From: an uncultured Alphaproteobacteria bacterium
GTDB taxonomy: Bacteria; Pseudomonadota; Alphaproteobacteria; Bin95
Length of the DNA: 7,336 nt
Direction of reading: 5' to 3'
Assembly (NCBI GenBank): GCA_913060845.1
Contig: CAJXVF010000109.1
Coordinates: 1 to 7,336 of the forward strand
Every line of letters begins with the position of its first letter. Within the stretch, counting starts at the first letter, position 1. Positions 1 through 5,447 of the stretch are shown here, in pieces. The notes under the pieces are model-generated. The model ran no database searches and had not been told where the DNA came from. It saw only the letters and a program-made list of their open reading frames with translations. Position numbers and translations under genes: made by a program.

Positions 1-37
1 GAGGTCTCGTGGGCTCGGAGATGTGTATAAGAGACAG
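1..37 (+). other. Illumina Nextera adapter (non-genomic contamination)
   Basis: Bases 4-18 read GTCTCGTGGGCTCGG and bases 19-37 read AGATGTGTATAAGAGACAG. The second is the 19-bp Tn5 mosaic end; together they are the standard Nextera read-2 transposase adapter with no mismatch. Bases 1-3 would then be the tail of the i7 index, which is inference. Genomic sequence starts at about base 38. In the frame of the downstream gene the adapter is open and supplies a GTG at 23, so automatic gene callers would start the protein with the false residues MYKRQ. Confidence 0.97.
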
Positions 38-1180
38 GATTATGAGCGCGACCTCCGCTACGCCCATCATCTTGACGCAGGCAAGCTAGCTGAATTCCTG
101 CGTGAGATTTCGATTGAACGTGGTGTTGATCACGTGCGCGATGATGTCGTCTCCGTCGACAAGGATGATCGGGGATTTATCAGCAATCTGAATCTGGAGC
201 GCTCTGGCGCTCACGCGGTTGAGTTGGTCACTGATTGCACCGGTTTCCGCTCTGTCCTGGTAGGGAAAGAGCTTGAGGAGCCATTTATCTCCTATGACGA
301 GTTCCTGCTGAACGACCGCGCCTGTGCAGTGCAGATTCCTCATGCGGAAGGGGCACCACTTCGCCCGTATACAACGTCAACGGCGCTATCTGCCGGTTGG
401 TCCTGGAATGTGCCGCTTTATCACCGGATTGGCACTGGCTATGTGTATTCGTCGAAATTCAAGGGCGATGATGAAGCTAAGCAGGAGCTATTGGATCACC
501 TGGGGCCGATTGCTGAAGGGCTAGAGCCGCGCACATTACACATGCGCATTGGACGGATGCAGCGGACCTGGGTAAAGAACTGCATCGCAATCGGTCTCTC
601 TGGCGGATTTATTGAACCCTTAGAATCTACCGCGATCTATATGATTGAGGTCGCAAATCGACAGCTCATCACGTTCTGGCCAGACACGGATTTTGAACCA
701 TCCCTATTGAGCCAATATAATCACGTCATGGAAACGCTGCAGGATGAAGTGCGTGATTTTATCGTGCTGCATTACCGGCTGAACAATCGTAACGAACCGT
801 TCTGGAAAGCCGCCCGGCACGACCTGCCGACGCCGGATAGCCTGGCCGCGGATTTTGAGCGCTGGCGTCATACCCTGCCAAATGAGCGGGACCATCCGGA
901 GGCGCAGCTATTTCCGGCCGTATCCAATCAAATGTGCCTATTTGGCAAAGGTTTCTACGATGTGGATTCGCCGCCAGGTGCGGTGCCGGAGATTCTGGCG
1001 GAAAGGTCCTTGTCATTGCAGGCCTTCACGAGTGCTGAGGAATGGTCGAAGTTTTCTGAATACCTGTTAGCGCAGAAGAAAATGCTCGTGCGGGCATTGC
1101 CGGATCACCGCGAACTGGTGACATCCATTCGCGGCAATGCCGATGCGTCCATGTCCGCGTCAGAACCGGCGATGCTTTGA
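38..1180 (+). CDS. flavin-dependent (tryptophan-type) halogenase, 5'-truncated
   Basis: This is the C-terminal 380 residues of a flavin-dependent halogenase of the tryptophan 7-halogenase family. Such enzymes use FADH2, O2 and chloride or bromide to halogenate electron-rich aromatic substrates, and an outside flavin reductase supplies the FADH2. Visible family marks, numbered from base 38: YAHHLDAGKL near 8-17, DCTGFR near 66-71, the WxWxIP-like halogenase motif WSWNVP at 121-126 (bases 398-415), IGTGYVYSS just after it, and LSGGFIEPLESTAIY near 187-201 (the E-S of EPLES corresponds to the catalytic Glu-Ser of PrnA). Full-length members have about 500-540 residues, so roughly 130-160 are missing. 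The missing part holds the GxGxxG FAD-binding motif and the catalytic lysine. The gene is cut by the contig end, not by mutation, and there is no genuine start codon here. The motif has Ala where many relatives have Gly (STAI versus STGI). The hydrolase gene follows 26 bp downstream, suggesting an operon. The substrate cannot be read from the sequence. Confidence 0.93.
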   Translation, partial: DYERDLRYAHHLDAGKLAEFLREISIERGVDHVRDDVVSVDKDDRGFISNLNLERSGAHAVELVTDCTGFRSVLVGKELEEPFISYDEFLLNDRACAVQIPHAEGAPLRPYTTSTALSAGWSWNVPLYHRIGTGYVYSSKFKGDDEAKQELLDHLGPIAEGLEPRTLHMRIGRMQRTWVKNCIAIGLSGGFIEPLESTAIYMIEVANRQLITFWPDTDFEPSLLSQYNHVMETLQDEVRDFIVLHYRLNNRNEPFWKAARHDLPTPDSLAADFERWRHTLPNERDHPEAQLFPAVSNQMCLFGKGFYDVDSPPGAVPEILAERSLSLQAFTSAEEWSKFSEYLLAQKKMLVRALPDHRELVTSIRGNADASMSASEPAML

Positions 1181-1206
1181 TGCGAATAATTTTGGGAGAC
1201 TGAGTT

Positions 1207-2094
1207 ATGGCCACCGCAACGTCAAAAGACGGCGTCAAACTGTATTATGAGGCGACCGGTGAAGGGCCAACGGTCATTTTTGTGCATGAGTTCGCGGGCG
1301 ATATGCGCGCCTGGGAACTGCAGATGCGCCATTTCGGTCGCCGCTATCACTGCGTCGCCTATAATGCCCGGGGCTATCCGCCGTCGGACGTGCCGGAAGT
1401 GGGCATGTACAGCCAAGACATCGCGCGGGATGACATCCTCACGGTGATGGATGCTGTTGGTTCAGAGCAGGCGCATATCGTAGGCCTGTCCATGGGCGGG
1501 TTTGCAGCGCTGCATTTCGCCATGGAATATCCCGAACGCACCTTGTCTGCCGTAGTCGCGGGCTGTGGCTATGGGGCTGAGCCCGATAAGCAGGATCAGT
1601 TCCGGCGCGAAACGGCGGTGACAGCGCGTCTAATCGAGCGCCAGGGGGCTACAGAGTTCGCGCTGGCGTACTCACTGGGGCCAACCAGAGTCCAGTTCCA
1701 AAACAAGAATCCGCGCGGTTTCCAGGAATTCCAAGACCAGTTGGCGGAACATTCAACAGATGGCGCTGCGCGGACCATATTGGGTGTGCAGAGAGAACGG
1801 CCAAGCTTGTTTCAGCTAAAAGACCGTATGGCTAAAATCACCGCCCCGACGCTGGTTCTGACCGGTGACGAAGATTGGCCCTGTCTGCTGCCGGGCATCT
1901 TGATGAAGGAATGCATTCCAACGGCTGCGCTGGTGGTGATGCCGAATTGTGGTCACACCATCAATATTGAGGACCCGCAAGCGTTTAATTCCGCCGTTGA
2001 TCGGTTCTTGGCCGAAGTGGAATCGGGCACTTGGCCAACGCGGGACCCGCGGGCCATGTCTGGCGCCATCCTCGGCCTTAAAGACGGGGAATAG
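1207..2094 (+). CDS. alpha/beta-fold hydrolase
   Basis: This is a complete 295-residue alpha/beta-hydrolase, probably cytoplasmic as no signal peptide is seen. The first beta strand leads into VIFVHEF (His27, oxyanion-hole loop; the usual HG is HE here). The nucleophile elbow is GLSMGG with Ser95. The acid lies in TGDEDW (Asp223 most likely, or Asp221). The catalytic His250 lies in MPNCGHTINIED. A helical cap spans about 125-205. The stretch YNARGYPPSDVP (52-63) looks like a subgroup signature. The ATG at 1207 is well supported: GGGAG at 1194-1198 sits 8 nt upstream. The gene follows the halogenase by 26 bp on the same strand, so co-transcription is likely. It may hydrolyse an ester, amide or thioester of the halogenation substrate or product, but that is inference. 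Non-haem haloperoxidase-like or perhydrolase activity is also known in this fold and cannot be excluded. Confidence 0.9.
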   Translation: MATATSKDGVKLYYEATGEGPTVIFVHEFAGDMRAWELQMRHFGRRYHCVAYNARGYPPSDVPEVGMYSQDIARDDILTVMDAVGSEQAHIVGLSMGGFAALHFAMEYPERTLSAVVAGCGYGAEPDKQDQFRRETAVTARLIERQGATEFALAYSLGPTRVQFQNKNPRGFQEFQDQLAEHSTDGAARTILGVQRERPSLFQLKDRMAKITAPTLVLTGDEDWPCLLPGILMKECIPTAALVVMPNCGHTINIEDPQAFNSAVDRFLAEVESGTWPTRDPRAMSGAILGLKDGE

Positions 2095-2096
2095 AA

Positions 2097-2128
2097 AACG
2101 GCGCGCCGGGCTTCCCAGGCGCGCCGTT
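2097..2128 (-). terminator. intrinsic terminator of rpoH, possibly bidirectional
   Basis: A perfect 11-bp inverted repeat (2097-2107 with 2118-2128, core GGCGCGCC) encloses GGGCTTCCCA, which adds a GGG/CCC stem with one bulged A and a 3-nt loop. Read on the minus strand it begins 7 nt after the rpoH stop and is followed by TTTTCTATT, a good rho-independent signature. Read on the plus strand it starts 2 nt after the hydrolase stop but lacks a T-run, so termination in that direction would be weaker. Confidence 0.85.
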
Positions 2129-2135
2129 GATGGAC

Positions 2136-3005
2136 TTAGTTCAGGAAGTCGTCCGGATTTTTGAACGACGCCTGGAACTGTTCCTTCAGCTTACAGAGCG
2201 CGCGCTTTTCAAGCTGACGCACCCGCTCTTTGCTGACACCAAGCTCTGCACCAAGCGCTTCCAGCGTTAATGTGTCGTCCTGGAGCAACCGGGCGCGGAT
2301 AATGCGTTCTTCCCGGGTTGGCAGCTCTGAAAGCGCGCTTTTCACCCAGTTTGACCGTGTTTCACCATCTTTAGTAGCGATTGCATTCGCTTCAGGATTT
2401 GGGCGTTCGTCGACCAAATAATCCTGCCACGAAAGATCGCCTTCCTCACCGATAGGGGCGTTCAGCGACTGGTCAGATGCTGCCAGGCGCACACTCATGC
2501 CGTCCACGTCGCGCTTTGGCACCTTAAGTTCAGTCGCGATGGCTTGCCGGCCCGCGTCGTCCAACACGCCACCGGTCTTGCCCTCGATCTTGGCGCGCAG
2601 GCGGCGGAGGTTGAAGAACAGGCTTTTCTGGGATGATGTCGTTCCCGTACGGACAATCGACCAATTCCGCAGAATATAATCCTGCATGGCAGAGCGCACC
2701 CACCAGGAAGCATAGGTGGAGAAGCGGAGCTCCCGTTCAGGCTCAAACCGGCTGGCGGCTTGCATCAGGCCAACATTGCCTTCCTGAATGAGATCAGCGA
2801 CTGGCAGGCCGTAATTACGGAATTTAACTGCCATACCAGCGACAAGTCGACCATAGGCATTGATCAACTCATGCAGGGCAACCTCATCCTCTTTGTCACG
2901 CCAGGCGCGGGCAAGGTCCATCTCGCGCTCACGCGTCAGCATGGGCACGCTCATAGCGTTGCGAACAAGCCGCATCCCGCCGTTATTGGGAGAGATATGT
3001 GTCAT
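2136..3005 (-). CDS. rpoH: RNA polymerase sigma-32 (heat-shock) factor RpoH, RpoH2-like
   Basis: This is a complete 289-residue group 3 sigma factor that directs RNA polymerase to heat-shock and related stress promoters. Region 2.1-2.2 includes DLIQEGNVGLMQAASRFE (71-88). Region 2.3-2.4 is FSTYASWWVRSAMQDYILR (95-113). The RpoH box, diagnostic for sigma-32, is QKSLFFNLRR (126-135). Region 4.2 carries the helix-turn-helix LEALGAELGVSKERVRQLEK (248-267). The N-terminus and the SIVRTGTTSSQ stretch look more like the alphaproteobacterial RpoH2 lineage than RpoH1; this is judged from memory, without an alignment. The start is supported by AGGAGG 7 nt upstream. The gene is followed by a strong hairpin terminator and converges with the hydrolase. 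carD lies upstream on the same strand, separated by hairpins and a 294-bp gap, so rpoH probably has its own promoter. Confidence 0.96.
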   Translation of the reverse strand: MTHISPNNGGMRLVRNAMSVPMLTREREMDLARAWRDKEDEVALHELINAYGRLVAGMAVKFRNYGLPVADLIQEGNVGLMQAASRFEPERELRFSTYASWWVRSAMQDYILRNWSIVRTGTTSSQKSLFFNLRRLRAKIEGKTGGVLDDAGRQAIATELKVPKRDVDGMSVRLAASDQSLNAPIGEEGDLSWQDYLVDERPNPEANAIATKDGETRSNWVKSALSELPTREERIIRARLLQDDTLTLEALGAELGVSKERVRQLEKRALCKLKEQFQASFKNPDDFLN

Positions 3006-3012
3006 TCCTCAT

Positions 3013-3018
3013 CCTCCT
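3013..3018 (-). promoter_or_regulatory. ribosome binding site of rpoH
   Basis: On the minus strand AGGAGG lies exactly 7 nt before the ATG at 3005. It is a full-consensus Shine-Dalgarno and fixes this start over the internal Met11 and Met18. It appears unpaired locally, so I see no obvious RNA thermometer closing the start region. Confidence 0.85.
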
Positions 3019-3075
3019 CGCGCATTCGTTAGGCCTGGCGCGCACAGGCATCTTAGGTAGCTGCCTCAATTCATA

Positions 3076-3101
3076 AACACAGAACGGGCGCTATCTGTTC
3101 C
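3076..3101 (-). promoter_or_regulatory. possible general-stress (EcfG-type) promoter for rpoH
   Basis: On the minus strand GGAAC (3101-3097) is followed after 17 nt by TGTT (3079-3076). EcfG-type sigma factors of Alphaproteobacteria recognise GGAAC-N16/17-CGTT, so this matches with one mismatch in the -10 element. It would give a leader of about 60 nt before rpoH. rpoH2-type genes are controlled by ECF sigma factors in some Alphaproteobacteria, which makes the match plausible but not proven. No convincing sigma-70 promoter was found in the same gap. Confidence 0.3.
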
Positions 3102-3133
3102 TGTAGTTTAGTACGATTCGAAACTAGGGTCAG

Positions 3134-3159
3134 ATCACTTCTTATCTCAGATAAGTGAT
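3134..3159. promoter_or_regulatory. operator-like nested dyad upstream of rpoH
   Basis: CTTATCT (3141-3147) and AGATAAG (3149-3155) form a perfect 7-bp inverted repeat around a single C. An outer pair, ATCACTT (3134-3140) and AAGTGAT (3153-3159), is also inverted and overlaps the inner one. The AT-rich symmetry without a following T-run resembles a dimeric regulator site more than a terminator. It lies 129-154 bp upstream of the rpoH start. No known regulator consensus is recognised. Confidence 0.4.
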
Positions 3160-3214
3160 ACTTAGCGTTCAGCGTTTGAAGAGCGCATTTAAGCCATCAC
3201 CTTTGCGGGAAACG

Positions 3215-3249
3215 CAGAAGCGGCCCCCGATTACCGGAGGCCGCTTCTG
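3215..3249 (-). terminator. distal hairpin terminator after carD
   Basis: An 11-bp perfect inverted repeat, CAGAAGCGGCC (3215-3225) with GGCCGCTTCTG (3239-3249), encloses a 13-nt loop. It lies about 50 nt beyond the carD stop. On the minus strand it is followed by CGTTTCCC, a poor T-run, so it may be a weak terminator or an mRNA 3'-end stabiliser. Confidence 0.65.
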
Positions 3250-3255
3250 AAACGG

Positions 3256-3288
3256 TATCCCCGGCGGCGATATACGCCAGCCGGGATA
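3256..3288 (-). terminator. proximal imperfect hairpin after carD
   Basis: TATCCCCGGC (3256-3265, one bulged C) pairs with GCCGGGATA (3280-3288). Inside it GGCG (3266-3269) pairs with CGCC (3275-3278), leaving a small AU loop and one unpaired A. It begins 12 nt after the carD stop and has no T-run of its own. With the hairpin at 3215-3249 it makes a tandem structured 3' end. Confidence 0.5.
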
Positions 3289-3299
3289 TGGCGAGCGCG

Positions 3300-3842
3300 T
3301 TATGCTGCGGCTGTTGCCGCTGCGGCAGCGGCTGCAGTGGCAGCTGCGGCCGTTTTGATGTGGGAGACGACTTTTTCTTCCGCCGCTTCCTCATCAATTT
3401 TCTCGACGACAGCCAATTCCCGTGTCAGCCGTTCCAGCGCGGATTGATAGATCTGCCGTTCGCTGTAAGACTGATCTGGCTGATCTTCGCCGCGATACAG
3501 GTCACGAACCACTTCCGCAATGGCGATGGGATCGCCTGAATTGATCTTCGCTTCGTATTCCTGGGCGCGACGGCTCCACATGGCCCGGCGCACGCGAACT
3601 TTGCCGGCGAGTGTTTTCAATGCTGCCTGCATATCCTTCTTAGTGGCAAGACTGCGGAGGCCAGCGGCTTCCACTTTCGTTGTCGGAATACGCAAAGTCA
3701 TCTTCTCGCGTTCAAACTCAACGACGAGGAACTCGAGCTGCTCACCAGCGATTTCCTGATCCTGGATGGCCTTGATCTGGCCAACGCCATGGGCCGGATA
3801 AACGACGAAATCACCGGGGCGATGCTTGGTTGCTTTTGACAT
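3300..3842 (-). CDS. carD: CarD/CdnL family RNA polymerase-binding regulator
   Basis: CarD-family proteins bind the RNA polymerase beta subunit through an N-terminal Tudor-like domain and stabilise open promoter complexes, often at rRNA and growth genes. From the ATG at 3842 the protein has 180 residues. The RNAP-interacting domain is recognisable from HRPGDFVVYPAHGVGQI (7-23) to TLRIPTTKVEAAGLRSL (about 48-64). The helical DNA-binding part contains VRRAMWSRRAQEYEAKINSG (83-102) and DQPDQSYSERQIYQSALERL (119-138). The tail after HIKT is 17 residues of Ala and Thr only. The frame is open up to 3959 (39 extra codons, Arg-rich), with in-frame ATGs at 3875 and 3854. I prefer 3842 because MSKATKH aligns with usual family N-termini. 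The only SD-like element, AGAGG at 3856-3860, is 13 nt from this ATG and just 1 nt from the one at 3854, so the start is uncertain. folB lies upstream, rpoH downstream. Confidence 0.9.
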   Translation of the reverse strand: MSKATKHRPGDFVVYPAHGVGQIKAIQDQEIAGEQLEFLVVEFEREKMTLRIPTTKVEAAGLRSLATKKDMQAALKTLAGKVRVRRAMWSRRAQEYEAKINSGDPIAIAEVVRDLYRGEDQPDQSYSERQIYQSALERLTRELAVVEKIDEEAAEEKVVSHIKTAAAATAAAAAAATAAA

Positions 3843-3997
3843 AGTGCTGTTCATACCTCTGATGCGATCAGGCATGGCGCGCAACAATCTTTGCCGCTGT
3901 GCCGTAGCCCGGCGGCTGATGTGGCGCTTAGCGCGATCTCGAACTGATGCACAGAGCATATCACAAAATGGGCCTAAATCGAAGTCCTGAGTCGCAT

Positions 3998-4025
3998 AAT
4001 TGTAAAAAAACTTTCAGTTACAATT
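3998..4025. promoter_or_regulatory. AT-rich dyad between folB and carD
   Basis: AATTGTAA (3998-4005) and TTACAATT (4018-4025) form a perfect 8-bp inverted repeat with a 12-nt spacer. The spacer contains a second small repeat, AACT-TTC-AGTT (4009-4019). On the minus strand the small hairpin is followed by seven T residues, so the element could be a weak terminator for folB, which ends 3 nt before it. Alternatively it is a regulator site in the carD upstream region. No clear carD promoter was found between here and 3842; TATGCT near 3956-3961 (minus strand) with a TG upstream is only a weak extended -10 candidate. Confidence 0.4.
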
Positions 4026-4027
4026 TG

Positions 4028-4417
4028 TTAACTATTCCTTTTAGCCGCCCACTGCGCCTGCGTTAGCGCGGATGACACAACCGGCGCGCCTGCGCCTTGA
4101 AAGACATCGGGTTTTGTTAACCATACTTCAGCCGCTGCAATCGTTTGGTCTTTGAAACAATAATCCAGAATTTCAGCAAGGATGGTTTCCAGCAGCTCAA
4201 TCTGTTCCCGATCTGCGAAGCTGGTGAGAAAGGCCTGGAGCGCAGAATAATCATAGCAATCCTCTAGCGTAGATTCCTGGCCAAAATTATCTCGATACAC
4301 AGCGACATCGATCCGCAGGCGCTGCTTTTCCTGTTTCTCCCAATCCAGGAGACCAATCGCCGCCTGGATTTCGAGGCCTTGAATGGCGATCCGCTGACGG
4401 CCCTCGGCGAAGCTCAT
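4028..4417 (-). CDS. folB: dihydroneopterin aldolase family protein (FolB-like)
   Basis: FolB converts 7,8-dihydroneopterin to 6-hydroxymethyl-7,8-dihydropterin and glycolaldehyde in cytoplasmic folate synthesis. This 129-residue protein has the usual length and pattern: IAIQGLEIQAAIGLLDWEKQ (10-29), including Glu27 in the position of the family's substrate-binding/catalytic Glu; YDYSAL (55-60); IELLETILAEI (73-83) with the conserved Glu77; and TKPDVFQGA (101-109) with Lys102 matching the catalytic lysine. The KP-x-x-x-x-GA ending is typical. The start ATG overlaps the stop of the glycosyltransferase (ATGA, 4 bp), implying translational coupling; an SD-like GGAAAG lies about 10 nt upstream. 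No other folate gene (folP, folK, folE) lies in the window. A FolX-like epimerase or a repurposed pterin enzyme is the main alternative. Confidence 0.82.
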   Translation of the reverse strand: MSFAEGRQRIAIQGLEIQAAIGLLDWEKQEKQRLRIDVAVYRDNFGQESTLEDCYDYSALQAFLTSFADREQIELLETILAEILDYCFKDQTIAAAEVWLTKPDVFQGAGAPVVSSALTQAQWAAKRNS

Positions 4418-5310
4418 GATGGTGTCTTTCCGGTGAAGACGGCATAGCGCTCTGCTTCCGTCATCGCTTGGGCATTAAAGGTGCGGGCGCACATTTCATG
4501 GGTCAGCGACGGATCATCTACGAGTGAGCGGCCAAATGGAATAGCTTGGTTGAGGTTCTTTGCTATTTCATAGAGAGCGATGTCAGAAACTTCAGACGCG
4601 AGCGCATATTCGCCGGTAACGATGCCAGCGATGATCTGATGATATGCGTCCCGTGACCGTTCCGTCATACTGTCGGACAATGTCATGGAGCCTTGGCGTT
4701 TGTAATAGAGATATCCAGCATATGGCGTTACGCGCATTGCAGGCGCAGCGCTCAAAAGCTCCAGTGAGAATACAACGTCCGATGCGTGGGGTAGCTGTCG
4801 CCAAGCTAGATCAGCGATATCACGCCGCCACATTGGAAAAACCGGTACGCGATCCCGCAAGATCAGTGGCGCTGAGGCGGGAATAGCCGGCCCCGCATGC
4901 AGGTCTTCAGGGTGTAGCAGGCTGGCGATCATCTGGTCCTCAAGGAAAAGGGTCGTGTCATCCAGCGCTGCGCCATCAGAATCTGCTAGTGGGAGCATGT
5001 GGGCGAGGCGCTCTGGAGCGTAGGCGTCATCGGAGTCGAGTAGGGTGATGAACGTGCCTTTAGCGGCGGCAAGCCCTGCATTTCGGGCGTTCCAATCACC
5101 GGTGCCATTGCCCCCAGTCGACGCTATACGAATGCGCGGATCAGATATTCCAGCTTTTTGGAGAAGCGCCAGATAGTCCAAGCCGTCATCAACAGCCATT
5201 ACCAATTCAAATTGCGCCCAGGTCTGGTTGAGGACGCTGCTTACGGCGCGCACGACCGTATCTGCGGCCTTGTTGGTTGGCATAATGATGGAGATCAACG
5301 GGTCTGCCAT
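4414..5310 (-). CDS. family 2 glycosyltransferase (GT-A fold)
   Basis: This 298-residue protein transfers a sugar from a nucleotide-sugar donor to an unknown acceptor, acting at the cytoplasmic side. The N-terminal GT-A domain shows the usual order: ISIIMPTNKAADTVVRAVSS (7-26), SVLNQTWAQFELVMAVDDG (25-43, Asp41/Asp42 at the nucleotide site), WNARNAGLAAAKG (73-85), and the metal-binding DxD-type motif LLDSDDAYAPERL (91-103). The C-terminal 190 residues are less conserved, with no predicted membrane segment. The reading frame continues to a TTG at 5319, but that codon has no Shine-Dalgarno. The ATG at 5310 has a weak GGA 4 nt upstream and is preferred. It is the first gene of a minus-strand unit with folB (4-bp overlap), an unexpected partner. 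It does not sit in a recognisable polysaccharide cluster, so the product cannot be named. Confidence 0.85.
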   Translation of the reverse strand: MADPLISIIMPTNKAADTVVRAVSSVLNQTWAQFELVMAVDDGLDYLALLQKAGISDPRIRIASTGGNGTGDWNARNAGLAAAKGTFITLLDSDDAYAPERLAHMLPLADSDGAALDDTTLFLEDQMIASLLHPEDLHAGPAIPASAPLILRDRVPVFPMWRRDIADLAWRQLPHASDVVFSLELLSAAPAMRVTPYAGYLYYKRQGSMTLSDSMTERSRDAYHQIIAGIVTGEYALASEVSDIALYEIAKNLNQAIPFGRSLVDDPSLTHEMCARTFNAQAMTEAERYAVFTGKTPS

Positions 5311-5447
5311 GGCATCCAAGCAATCGGCATACGGGAATAGATGCGAAAGTTATCACAGATCGACGCCTGTTAAACTGCGCCCGACTATAGCTTGACGTTA
5401 ACATGCTCCAGGCCATGCTGCGCTGACCGGAAACTAGGGATTTTGCC
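5311..5447. promoter_or_regulatory. divergent promoter region between glycosyltransferase and aldo/keto reductase
   Basis: These 137 bp lie between two genes facing away from each other, so both promoters should be here. On the plus strand TTGACG (5392-5397) is a good -35, but the hexamer 17 nt later (ATGCTG) is poor. On the minus strand TATAGT is a good -10 (5/6) without a good -35. Neither promoter can be assigned with confidence. No gene is seen here. Confidence 0.35.
5436..5440 (+). promoter_or_regulatory. ribosome binding site that fixes a TTG start
   Basis: AGGGA lies 7 nt before the TTG at 5448. An in-frame TGA at 5424-5426 rules out any longer start. No ATG or GTG occurs in frame before conserved sequence begins, so this site decides the unusual TTG start of the aldo/keto reductase. 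Confidence 0.75.

Noticed and set aside
23..37. GTG at base 23 as the start of the halogenase
   Set aside because: It lies inside the Nextera mosaic end; the true N-terminus is off the contig.
3006..3299. A small RNA or tRNA in the carD-rpoH gap
   Set aside because: No cloverleaf was seen; the hairpins fit the carD 3' end and the dyad fits regulatory DNA.
3300..3350. Alanine tract as a trinucleotide repeat expansion
   Set aside because: The codons are mixed, so there is no long identical repeat unit.
3197..3397. A 66-codon minus-strand frame over the carD terminators
   Set aside because: It covers two hairpins and the Ala-rich coding tail in another frame; low complexity and no motif.
5311..5319. 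TTG at 5319 as glycosyltransferase start
   Set aside because: No Shine-Dalgarno precedes it and the family core begins right after the ATG at 5310; kept only as an alternative.
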